Positions 15,958 to 25,904 of a DNA stretch of 64,000 nt are shown piece by piece. The stretch is from JBBWZH01 sp035544115 (GTDB lineage: Bacteria > Actinomycetota > Actinomycetes > Mycobacteriales > CADCTP01), in NCBI GenBank assembly GCA_963714145.1, contig OY970235.1:1984001-2048000 (forward strand), read 5' to 3'. The first letter of the stretch is position 1. Each line of letters starts with the position of its first letter. The notes under the pieces were generated by a model. The model searched no databases and had not been told where the DNA came from. It saw only the letters and a program-made list of their open reading frames with translations. The position numbers were made by a program, and so were the translations under genes.

Positions 15958-16775
15958 CCGCGGCGGCCGTGGTGGCCCGGCTGCGGGAGACCATCGCGGC
16001 CGGGCTGCCGGTGATCGGCGCGGGCGCGGGCACCGGCCTGACCGCCAAGTGCGCCGAGGCGGGCGGCGTCGACCTGATCATCATCTACAACTCCGGCCGC
16101 TACCGGATGGCTGGCCGGGGCTCGCTGGCCGGCCTGCTGCCGTACGGGGACGCCAACCAGATCGTGGTCGAGATGGCGGCCGAGGTGCTGCCGGTGGTGC
16201 GGGACACCCCGGTGCTGGCCGGGGTCTGCGGCACCGACCCGTTCCGGCTGATGCCGCGGTTCCTCGACCAGCTGGCCGCGATGGGCTTCGCCGGGGTGCA
16301 GAACTTCCCCACCGTCGGGCTGTACGACGGGGTGTTCCGGGCCAACCTGGAGGAGACCGGGATGGGCTACCACCTCGAGGTGGACATGGTGCGCCTCGCG
16401 GCCGAGCGCGACCTGTTCACCGCCCCGTACGTGTTCGACCCGCGGCAGGCGGAGGCGATGGCACTCGCCGGCGCGAACCTGCTGGTGCCGCACGTCGGGC
16501 TGACCACGAAAGGCAGCATCGGCGCCGGCACCGCGATCTCGCTCGACGAGGCCGCCGAGCGGGTGCAGGCCATGCGGGACGCCGCGGTGGCGGTCCGCCC
16601 GGACATCCTCGTGCTCTGCCACGGCGGGCCGATCGCGGAGCCGGCGGACGCGGCCTACGTGCTGGCGCACACCGACGGCGTGGTCGGCTTCTTCGGCGCC
16701 TCGTCCATCGAGCGGCTGCCGACCGAACGCGCGATCACCGCGCAGGTCCGGGACTTCAAGGCGATCACCCGCTGA
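15954..16775 (+). CDS. phosphoenolpyruvate hydrolase-like TIM-barrel protein (UPF0261 partner)
   Basis: A 273-residue protein. VIGAGAGTGLTAKCAEAGGVDLIIIYNSGRYRMAG and GTDPFRLMPRFLDQLAAMGFAGVQNFPTVGLYDG are characteristic of the PEP hydrolase-like TIM-barrel domain found with UPF0261 proteins. GTG start overlaps the previous stop. A conserved C-terminal HGGPIAEPADAAYVLAHT...GFFGASSIERLP is present. It probably handles a phosphorylated or acyl enol-type intermediate together with its partner. In this island it may process a product of the molybdenum hydroxylase branch. Confidence 0.8.
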   Translation: MTAAAVVARLRETIAAGLPVIGAGAGTGLTAKCAEAGGVDLIIIYNSGRYRMAGRGSLAGLLPYGDANQIVVEMAAEVLPVVRDTPVLAGVCGTDPFRLMPRFLDQLAAMGFAGVQNFPTVGLYDGVFRANLEETGMGYHLEVDMVRLAAERDLFTAPYVFDPRQAEAMALAGANLLVPHVGLTTKGSIGAGTAISLDEAAERVQAMRDAAVAVRPDILVLCHGGPIAEPADAAYVLAHTDGVVGFFGASSIERLPTERAITAQVRDFKAITR

Positions 16776-16828
16776 CCGCCGCAGCCGTTTTCGCCTTCCC
16801 GCTGTTCCCGCCTCACCTGGAGGTAGCG

Positions 16829-17245
16829 ATGCGCATCCGCCCGGACGACGTAGCCTCGATGAGCTTCGACTGGGGCGCCATCAAGTGGTTCGTGACCCCG
16901 TGGAGCATCGACGGCGCGGCCAGCAGCCTGGGCGAAGTGATCGTCAACCCGGGTCGCGGCCATGCCCGGCACAACCACCCGACCGCGGAGGAGGTCATCT
17001 ACGTGATCTCCGGCGAGGCGATGCAGATGGTGGCCGACGGGGAGCCCTTCCCGATCCGGGAGGGTGATGCGGTGCACATCCCGGCCGGCGTCTACCACTC
17101 CACCCAGAACACCAGCTGGCGGCCACTGCGGCTGATCGTCACGTACACCCCCGGCGGCGAGGAGAAGGCGCTGGAGGGTGCCCCCGACTTCGGCCGGCAC
17201 GACGCCGGCACGGTGCCGCAGTGGGCACCGACCGGCAGCCGCTGA
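16829..17245 (+). CDS. cupin-domain protein
   Basis: A 138-residue single-domain cupin. GGAGG five bases before the ATG supports the start. Motif 1 is GRGHARHNHPTAEEVIYVISGEA, with the two His and Glu as metal ligands. Motif 2 is AVHIPAGVYHSTQN, with the last His ligand. It follows the TIM-barrel gene by 53 bases, in the same direction, and is the last gene of this arm of the catabolic island. Likely an isomerase, decarboxylase or dioxygenase-type accessory enzyme; the fold alone cannot say which. Confidence 0.8.
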   Translation: MRIRPDDVASMSFDWGAIKWFVTPWSIDGAASSLGEVIVNPGRGHARHNHPTAEEVIYVISGEAMQMVADGEPFPIREGDAVHIPAGVYHSTQNTSWRPLRLIVTYTPGGEEKALEGAPDFGRHDAGTVPQWAPTGSR

Positions 17246-17301
17246 TCCCCGGCGGCCACTGACCGCGGCCAGCCACGCCGGCCGCGGGTGCCGCTGGCTG
17301 G

Positions 17302-17976
17302 TCAGGCGCCGGGGTCGAGGCGGTAGCCGGAGCCGCGGACGGTGTGGATGGTGCTGCGGTCGAACGGCCGGTCGATCTTGTCCCGGAGGTACCGGATGTA
17401 CACGTCGACGAGGTTGGAGCCGCCGTCGTAGGCGAAGTCCCAGACGTGTTCGATCAGGTAGGTCCGGGTCAGGGTCTCGCCGGCGCGGCGCATCAGCTCC
17501 TGCAGCAGCGCGAACTCCTTCGCCGACAGCGCGATCGGGGTCCGGCCGCGGCGGACGGACCGGTTCGCCGGGTCCAGGACGAGGTCGCCGACGCGCAGCT
17601 CGGTGGGCCGTTCCAGCGGGTCGCGGCGGGTCAGCGCGCGGACCCGGGCGAACAGCTCGGCCAGGTCGAACGGCTTGGTGAGGTAGTCGTCGGCGCCGGC
17701 GTCCAGGCCGTGCACCTTGTCCTGGACGCCGTCGCGGGCGGTGAGCATGAGCACCGGAACCCAGCGGCCGGCCGCGCGGATCTGCCGGCAGACCTCGAAC
17801 CCGTCCGGCGGCGGGAGCATCGCGTCCAGCAGCACCGCGTCGTAGTCGGTCTCGGTGATGCTCCACACCGCGTCGGCGCCGGTGCCGACCGCGTCCACGG
17901 CGTAGCCCTCGCGGCGCAGGCCACGGGTGAGCATCGCGGCCATCGCTGGATCGTCCTCGACCACCAGCAGCCGCAT
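17302..17976 (-). CDS. OmpR-family response regulator
   Basis: A 224-residue regulator. REC domain: VEDDPAM, phosphoacceptor in DAVLLDAMLPPPDG, VLMLTA and DYLTKPFD. The winged-helix DNA-binding domain includes ALSAKEFALLQELMRRAGETLTR and VDVYIRYLRDKIDRPFDRSTIHTVRGSGYRL. It is the last gene of the peptide-transporter operon (126 bases after the ATPase stop). The nearest partner kinase is the one at 24368, transcribed away from the other end of the same operon. The pair therefore brackets the transporter. Confidence 0.88.
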   Translation of the reverse strand: MRLLVVEDDPAMAAMLTRGLRREGYAVDAVGTGADAVWSITETDYDAVLLDAMLPPPDGFEVCRQIRAAGRWVPVLMLTARDGVQDKVHGLDAGADDYLTKPFDLAELFARVRALTRRDPLERPTELRVGDLVLDPANRSVRRGRTPIALSAKEFALLQELMRRAGETLTRTYLIEHVWDFAYDGGSNLVDVYIRYLRDKIDRPFDRSTIHTVRGSGYRLDPGA

Positions 17977-18101
17977 GCCCCAACCATAGGAGCCGTGGCC
18001 GGTCGGAGTGGGCCGGCTCGCGGCCCGGCCGGCGGCGTCCCGCCCACCGCCGGCGGGGTCACGGCCGGGCGGCGCACCCCGCGAGGGCGCGAGGCGGGCA
18101 T

Positions 18102-20432
<2,331 letters not shown>

Positions 20433-20440
20433 GCCGGCCG

Positions 20441-21415
20441 TCACCGCCGCCGGAGCCGGACTTCGACGGCGTCGCGCAGCCCGTCGCCGACGAAGTTGAC
20501 GGCGACGACCACGACGACGATGGCGATACCGGGTGGGTAGATCAGCCACCAGTAGTCCGGGAAGATGAAGTTCGTGCCGTTGCTGAGCATGCCGCCCCAG
20601 TCGGTGGCCGGCGGCGAGATGCCCAGCCCCAGGTAGCCGAGGTAGGCGATCAGCAGGATCGCGTCGGCCACCTGGAAGGTCGCGTTCACGATCACCGTGC
20701 CGGCCACGTTGGGCATGATGTGCCGCAGTACCGCCCGCCAGGACGTGCCGCCCATCATCCGTACCGCCTGGACGTACTCGCGTACCCGCAGGGTCAGCGA
20801 CTCGCCCCGGACCAGTCTGGCCGGGATCAGCCACGCGGTCAGCCCGAGCACCACGATCATCACGGTGACGCTCGGCCGCACGATCGTGACCAGGAACAGC
20901 AGCAGGAACAGGATCGGGATGGCCAGCAGCGCGTCGACCACCCGCATCAGGACCGCGTCGACGAGGCCGCCGAAGAAGCCGGCCACCGCACCCCACAGCG
21001 CGCCGATCCCGGTGGCGATCGCGGCGGCCGCGAACCCGATCTCGAGCGACACCCGGCCGCCGACCATCAGCCGGCCGAGCTCGTCGTAGCCGGTCTCGTC
21101 GGTGCCGAGGGGGTGCCCGGCGCCCGGCCGGAGGGCGGCGTCGGCGAGGTTCACGTCGGCCTGGTTCGTGTGGTAGACGAGCGGCCCGGCGAAGCAGAAC
21201 AGCACCAGCAGCACCACGATGACCAGGCCGGCGACGGCCAGCCGGTTCTGCGCGAAGACCGCGGCGCCGAGCCGGAGCATGCTCCTCGGCCTGCCGGCCG
21301 GCCGGCCGCTCGCGCCGGGGCTCCCCGTCACGGCGTCCGGCGGGCTCGCCGCCGGGCTCCGCACCGGGCCGGCGCCGGGCGGATCGCCGGCCAGGTAAGC
21401 CGGATTCAGGCTCAC
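20441..21415 (-). CDS. DppC-type peptide/nickel ABC transporter permease
   Basis: A 324-residue permease. A 44-residue Pro/Ala/Gly-rich cytoplasmic extension precedes the OppC N-terminal segment (RLGAAVFAQNRLAVAGLVIVVLLVL). It then shows HPLGTDETGYDELGRLMVGGRVSL and the EAA-like loop VREYVQAVRMMGGTSWRAVLRHIMPN, followed by the last membrane segments. Six membrane helices are visible. Eight bases separate it from the ATPase gene. It forms the channel with the DppB-type protein. Confidence 0.9.
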   Translation of the reverse strand: MSLNPAYLAGDPPGAGPVRSPAASPPDAVTGSPGASGRPAGRPRSMLRLGAAVFAQNRLAVAGLVIVVLLVLFCFAGPLVYHTNQADVNLADAALRPGAGHPLGTDETGYDELGRLMVGGRVSLEIGFAAAAIATGIGALWGAVAGFFGGLVDAVLMRVVDALLAIPILFLLLFLVTIVRPSVTVMIVVLGLTAWLIPARLVRGESLTLRVREYVQAVRMMGGTSWRAVLRHIMPNVAGTVIVNATFQVADAILLIAYLGYLGLGISPPATDWGGMLSNGTNFIFPDYWWLIYPPGIAIVVVVVAVNFVGDGLRDAVEVRLRRR

Positions 21416-21461
21416 GGTTCCCCCCGGTTCGCTCGGTCGGCCGCAGGTGGCGACGCTGCGC

Positions 21462-22409
21462 TCACGAGAACCTCACCCTCGGGTCGAGCAGCACGTAGGA
21501 GACGTCGGCCAGCAGGCTGCCGACCACGGTGGCTACCGCCGTGACGAGCACCACCCCGAGCTCGACCGGGTAGTCCGAGGTCTGCGCGGCCTGCCAGAAC
21601 AGCAACCCCATACCGGGGAAGTTGAAGATCGACTCGGTCACCAGCGCGCCGGCGAACAGGGCCGGCAGCGAGAGCCCGACCAGGGTGGCGATCGGGACGA
21701 GCGCGTTGCGCAGCACGTGCGCCCGCAGCACCCGCGCGGACGAGCAGCCCTTGCTGCGGGCGGTCCGGACGTAGTCCTGGGTGATGTTGTCCAGGACGGC
21801 CGAGCGCATGTAGCGGGAGAAGCCGGCGATGCTCAGCAGCGCCAGCGTGACGATGGGGAGGATCATCGCGCGGAAGTCGGCGAAGATCGGCAGCACGCCA
21901 TCGGACTGCGGCGCCTCGGCCGGCAGCAGGTTCAGGTCCTGGGCGAACAGCAGCACCAGGATCAACCCGAGGAAGAACGTCGGCGCGGCGTAGCAGACGA
22001 ACGACAGGCCGGTGGCGGCGTAGTCGAAGATCCGGTTGCGGCGCACCGCCTGGTAGATCCCGACCGGCACCGCGACCGCGATGGTGAAGATCAGCGCGAG
22101 CGCGTTGAGGATGAGCGTCTTCGGCAGCCGTTGCCGCAGCAGCGACCCGACCGTCTGGTTGAGCTTGTACGAGAAGCCGAAGTCGCCGGTCAGCCAGCGC
22201 CGCAGGTAGTCCAGGTACTGGACCGGGACCGGCCGGTCGAGCCCGTTCTGCTGGCTGAACTGGGCCAGCTGCTGCGGCGTGGCCCGGTTGCCGAGCACCG
22301 CCCGGGCCGGGCCGCCCGGCAGGTGGTGCAGCAGGAGGAACACGATGATCGTGACGACGAGCACGACCGCGACCGACTGGGCGACCCGGCGGAGCAGATA
22401 GCCGATCAT
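21462..22409 (-). CDS. DppB-type peptide/nickel ABC transporter permease
   Basis: A 315-residue permease starting MIGYLLRRVAQSVAVVLVVTIIVFLLLHHLPGGPA, the usual first helix of OppB/DppB. The EAA loop is DYVRTARSKGCSSARVLRAHVLRNALVPI. The end, NFPGMGLLFWQAAQTSDYPVELGVVLVTA...DPRVRF, is also standard. It is separated from the upstream binding-protein gene by 78 bases that contain a 36-bp perfect palindrome, which may lower expression of the membrane parts relative to the binding protein. Confidence 0.9.
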   Translation of the reverse strand: MIGYLLRRVAQSVAVVLVVTIIVFLLLHHLPGGPARAVLGNRATPQQLAQFSQQNGLDRPVPVQYLDYLRRWLTGDFGFSYKLNQTVGSLLRQRLPKTLILNALALIFTIAVAVPVGIYQAVRRNRIFDYAATGLSFVCYAAPTFFLGLILVLLFAQDLNLLPAEAPQSDGVLPIFADFRAMILPIVTLALLSIAGFSRYMRSAVLDNITQDYVRTARSKGCSSARVLRAHVLRNALVPIATLVGLSLPALFAGALVTESIFNFPGMGLLFWQAAQTSDYPVELGVVLVTAVATVVGSLLADVSYVLLDPRVRFS

Positions 22410-22448
22410 TCCGTCTCCTGTTCCGCCGGGTCGCCACGGTCCGCCGCC

Positions 22449-22484
22449 CCGCGCACCGGCCGGGCCGGCCCGGCCGGTGCGCGG
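22449..22484. terminator. 36-bp perfect palindrome between binding-protein and permease genes
   Basis: The arms at 22449-22466 and 22467-22484 are exact reverse complements of 18 bases with no spacer. It begins three bases after the stop codon of the binding-protein gene. No T run follows. In peptide transporter operons such intercistronic stems stabilise the 5' message or terminate part of transcription, giving excess binding protein. That role is inferred here. Confidence 0.6.
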
Positions 22485-22487
22485 CGT

Positions 22488-24332
22488 TCAGAAGTGCCAG
22501 GACTCCGGGGTGATGCCACCGAACGGGTTCTGCGGCGTGACGCCGTGCAGCCCGTTGGCCACCTCGGTGAGGCTGTAGGTGTAGTTCGGCTGCCAGATCA
22601 CCGGCAGCGCCTTCGCCAGCGCGTCCTCGTAGGCCAGCATCGCCGCGGTGCCGCTCTGCACGTTGGTCGCGTGGATCAGGCCGTCGATGCTCGGGTCGCT
22701 GAAGCTGCCCGAGTTCGAGCCGGCGCCGCTGCTGAAGATGCTCTCCCCGGTCGGGTAGTAGTCCGGCGAGTAGGCCCAGCCGCCGCCCCAGTTGCCCAGC
22801 TGCCACGTGCACTTCGGACCCGAGCACGGCACGGCGGTGGCGGTGACCGTGTTGAACGGCGCCGCGTCGAGGGTGAGCCGGATGCCGACCTGCGCGGCGT
22901 TGGACTTCAACGACTGCATCGCGGTGTCGATGGTCTGCTGCCCGCTGGCGTACTGCAGGTCGAAGGACAGCTTCTGGCCGGCGGCGATGCCGGCGCCGCA
23001 GTCGGTCGGGCCGGTGCCGGGCCGGGTGCAGGTCGTGGTGCCGCCCGGGACGACGTTCCAGCCGTGCCCGGTCAGGTACGCCCTGGCCGCGTCGAGGCTG
23101 AAGGGGTACGGGTTCTGCTTCTCCAGCGTCGAGACGAGCGGGCTGTCCGGGTAGGTCGGGATCGGCCCGGTGGTCGGCACCCCGTAGCCCTTGGCGGCGG
23201 CGGTGATGATCGAGTTCTGGTCGACCACGGACTGCAGCGCCTGCCGGAAATACAGCTGCTTGAAGATCGGGCCGACCGTGGGGTTGTTGAAGTTCAGCGG
23301 GAAGTAGTTGATCCCGTACAGGAACAGCGGCGCGAGCGAGTAGTTCGAGCCCAGCGGGTTCGGTCCGGCGGTGGCCGGGCCCGACCCCGCCGCCTTCGCC
23401 TTCGTGACGTCCTGGGTGGGCAGGTAGCCCACGTCCAGCGTCTGTCCGGAGCGCAGCACGTTGAACTCGGCCGAATCGGTGGTGAACGGCGCCATCACGA
23501 GCTTCTTCAGGGTCGGCTTCTGCGCCCCCGAGTACGCCGGGTTCGGTACGAAGCTCAGGTGCCCGTCGGCGTTGAAGCTGGCCAGCTTCCACGGGCCGTC
23601 GACGACCTGCCAGAGCGGGTTGGTCGCGTAGGTCGGCAGGTCCTTGGTCTGCGCGAGCATGTACTGGTAGACCGCCGCGCAGCCGCTGACCAACGCCGCG
23701 CAGGCGCCGGTGGTGCTGGTGGACGTGACGTCCCAGGCCGTCGGCATCGGCGTGATCTGGCCGAGCTGGTTGTAGGTGAACCACTGCTGGCTGTACGCGG
23801 CGTTCAGCTTCAGCACCACCGTGGAGCCGTCCGGAGCGGTCGCCGACGTGACGTTGTCCGGGAACTGTCCCGGTACGTACCCGGCGTAGTTGGCCTTCTC
23901 GGCCCGTTCCATGTTGATCCAGAACAGCACGTCGGCCGAGCTGACCTTCTCCCCGTTCGACCACGCGTACGGCTTCAGCGTGATCGTCACCGTTCGCCCG
24001 CCGTCGCTGTAGACGGGCAGGTTCGCGAGGCTGAGATCGGGGTTGATGGACGGGCCGCCGGAACTGTCGCCGAACCAGTAGAGCGGCCGGTACATCAACC
24101 ACTGGAACGTGCTGGCGTTCGTCACGCTGAAGTTCGCGATGGGCGTGAACGGCCAGATCCAGTTGGGCACGGTGTTCGGCGGCAGCGCCCAGGTGGCGAC
24201 GTCGGCCGTCTTCCCGGGCGGGTTGCCGCCGGTCGGGGTCGAGCCGCCCGACGAGCTCGCGCAGGCCGTACTGGCGAGTGCTACCGCGACCAGGCAGACG
24301 CCCAGCCGGTACCGGGAACGGGGTGTGGTCAT
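22488..24332 (-). CDS. peptide/nickel-type ABC transporter substrate-binding lipoprotein
   Basis: A 614-residue SBP family 5 protein. The N-terminus is a lipoprotein signal peptide with lipobox LASTAC (Cys near residue 24), followed by a Ser/Gly/Thr linker. Typical blocks are MYRPLYWFGDSSGG, VTITLKPYAWSNGEKVSSADVLFWINM, PTLKKLVMAPFTTDSAEFNVLRSGQ, and YFRQALQSVVDQNSIITAAAKGYG. Two Cys pairs may form disulfides. ATG at 24332 starts the transporter operon. Only 35 bases separate it from the divergent kinase gene. Substrate may be a peptide, but this family also binds other solutes. Confidence 0.88.
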   Translation of the reverse strand: MTTPRSRYRLGVCLVAVALASTACASSSGGSTPTGGNPPGKTADVATWALPPNTVPNWIWPFTPIANFSVTNASTFQWLMYRPLYWFGDSSGGPSINPDLSLANLPVYSDGGRTVTITLKPYAWSNGEKVSSADVLFWINMERAEKANYAGYVPGQFPDNVTSATAPDGSTVVLKLNAAYSQQWFTYNQLGQITPMPTAWDVTSTSTTGACAALVSGCAAVYQYMLAQTKDLPTYATNPLWQVVDGPWKLASFNADGHLSFVPNPAYSGAQKPTLKKLVMAPFTTDSAEFNVLRSGQTLDVGYLPTQDVTKAKAAGSGPATAGPNPLGSNYSLAPLFLYGINYFPLNFNNPTVGPIFKQLYFRQALQSVVDQNSIITAAAKGYGVPTTGPIPTYPDSPLVSTLEKQNPYPFSLDAARAYLTGHGWNVVPGGTTTCTRPGTGPTDCGAGIAAGQKLSFDLQYASGQQTIDTAMQSLKSNAAQVGIRLTLDAAPFNTVTATAVPCSGPKCTWQLGNWGGGWAYSPDYYPTGESIFSSGAGSNSGSFSDPSIDGLIHATNVQSGTAAMLAYEDALAKALPVIWQPNYTYSLTEVANGLHGVTPQNPFGGITPESWHF

Positions 24333-24367
24333 GTCTGCCAGGCTGGGACGGCCCGGATGAGAGCACC

Positions 24368-25732
24368 GTGAGAGACGCGGGGGTCGGTGTGGTGCAGCTG
24401 CTGCCCCGCTCGCTGCGCGCCCGGCTGGTCGTCCTGTTCGCGGTGGGCACCACCGTCGTGCTGCTGGGCTCGCTGACGCTGCTGTACGCGGTGCTCGACC
24501 GGCAGCTGCGCGACGCGGTGGACGCGGATCTGGCCGGCCGCAGCGACGACCTGGCCGCCAGCGTCCGGGCCGGCGACCTCGGCGCGGTGTCCAACGACCT
24601 GATGGCACAGCTCTACGCCGGCGGCGGCGGTGTCCTGGCCAGTTCCGCGTCGGTCGCCGGCCTGCGGCTGCTCAGCGCCGGGCAGGTCGGCGCCGTCGGC
24701 GCCACCAGCCTGGGCAGCCGGTCACTGCCGCTGGGACACCACGGGCAGTCGGTCCGGGTCCGGTTGCTGACCCGGCGGCTCGGCCCGTCCGGCCCGGTCC
24801 TGACGGTGGCGGTGCCGGCCGGCGCCGTCGAGCGGGGCAGCGCCCGGCAGCTGCTCGTGCTGGCGCTGGCCGCCCCGTTGCTGGTCGCGGCGCTGGGCGC
24901 GCTGGGTTGGCGGCTGGTGCGGGCGGCGCTGCGCCCGGTCGACCTGCTGACCCGGGAGGCGGCGGCGATCTCGACGCTGGAGACCGGGCGCCGGCTGCCG
25001 GCGGTGCCCGGCGACGACGAGTTCGCCCGGCTGGCCGCGACGCTGGACAGCATGCTGGCCCGGCTGGCGGTCGCGTTCGACCGGGAGCGGGCGTTCGTCG
25101 ACGACGCCAGCCACGAGCTGCGGACGCCGCTGGCCGTCCTGCGCGGCGAGATCGAGCTGGCGCTGGCGGCGCTGGGCGACCCCGCCGAGGTGGAGCAGTC
25201 GCTGCTGGCCGCCCGCGGGCAGGTCGACCGGCTGACCCGGCTGGCCGAGGATCTGCTGCTGCTGGCCCGGGAACGGGCCGGGGCGCTGGTGGTCCACCGC
25301 GAGCCGGTCGATCTGTCCGAGTTGGCCGTCGCCGAGGTCGCCGCCCTCGGCCCGGTCGTCGGCCTGCGGGTGGACGCGGCGGGCGAGCCGTTGGTCGCCG
25401 ACGCCGACGCCGGCAGGCTGCGGCAGGTGCTGGCCAACCTGGCGGCCAACAGCGCCGCGGCCGGCGCGGCCACCGCCCGGATCCGGGTCGACGCGGACCG
25501 GGGCGCGGCCCGCATCGAGTGGGCCGACGACGGTCCGGGCTTCGCACCCGCCCTGCTGGAGTCGGCGTTCGAGCGGTTCGTCCGCGGCGACAGCGCGCGC
25601 ACCAGCGGCGGCGCCGGCCTCGGTCTGCCGATCGTCCGGGCTGTGGTGGCCGCGCACGGCGGCACCGTGCAGATCGGCAACGGCCCGCCGCTGGGCGGTG
25701 CGGTCGTCACCGTCCGGCTGCCGCTCAGCTGA
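24368..25732 (+). CDS. OmpR-class sensor histidine kinase
   Basis: A 454-residue membrane kinase. The first membrane helix (ARLVVLFAVGTTVVLLGSLTLLYAV) and the second (LLVLALAAPLLVAALGALGW) flank an extracytoplasmic region of about 120 residues. HAMP follows (RPVDLLTREAAAIS). HisKA contains FVDDASHELRTPLAVLRGEIEL. HATPase has the N box LANLAANSAAAG, DDGPGF and GGAGLGLPIVRAVV. GTG 24368 is taken as start; GTG 24389 is an alternative. It is divergent from the transporter operon whose last gene is the likely partner regulator. Confidence 0.85.
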   Translation: MRDAGVGVVQLLPRSLRARLVVLFAVGTTVVLLGSLTLLYAVLDRQLRDAVDADLAGRSDDLAASVRAGDLGAVSNDLMAQLYAGGGGVLASSASVAGLRLLSAGQVGAVGATSLGSRSLPLGHHGQSVRVRLLTRRLGPSGPVLTVAVPAGAVERGSARQLLVLALAAPLLVAALGALGWRLVRAALRPVDLLTREAAAISTLETGRRLPAVPGDDEFARLAATLDSMLARLAVAFDRERAFVDDASHELRTPLAVLRGEIELALAALGDPAEVEQSLLAARGQVDRLTRLAEDLLLLARERAGALVVHREPVDLSELAVAEVAALGPVVGLRVDAAGEPLVADADAGRLRQVLANLAANSAAAGAATARIRVDADRGAARIEWADDGPGFAPALLESAFERFVRGDSARTSGGAGLGLPIVRAVVAAHGGTVQIGNGPPLGGAVVTVRLPLS

Positions 25733-25755
25733 CCGCCCGCCGCCCGCCGCCCGCC

Positions 25756-25860
25756 GGCGTGGCGACCCGGCAGCGTGGCGGCCCGGCAGCGTGGCGGCCC
25801 GGGGGCTGGCGCCCGGGGCGCTGGCGGCCCGGGGGCTGGTGCCCGGGGGCTGGCGGGCCG
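25756..25860. repeat. GC-rich short tandem repeats
   Basis: Units of about 16-20 bases built from GGCCCGG(C/G)-AGCGTGGCG and CCCGGGGGCTGGCG recur about six times in the gap between the kinase gene and the ftsH gene. No coding signal is seen. The degenerate repetition looks like slippage expansion. It could form stable secondary structure in the 5' region of the ftsH transcript. Confidence 0.55.
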
Positions 25861-25904
25861 GCGGCTCTCATCGCCGTCCCATCTTCGCGGCGCACCCTGG
25901 CGTC

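Noticed and set aside
21447..24371. Long plus-strand frame opposite the transporter genes
   Set aside because: Composition is Arg/Gln/Val shadow text of the permease and binding-protein genes, with no motif or ribosome binding site.
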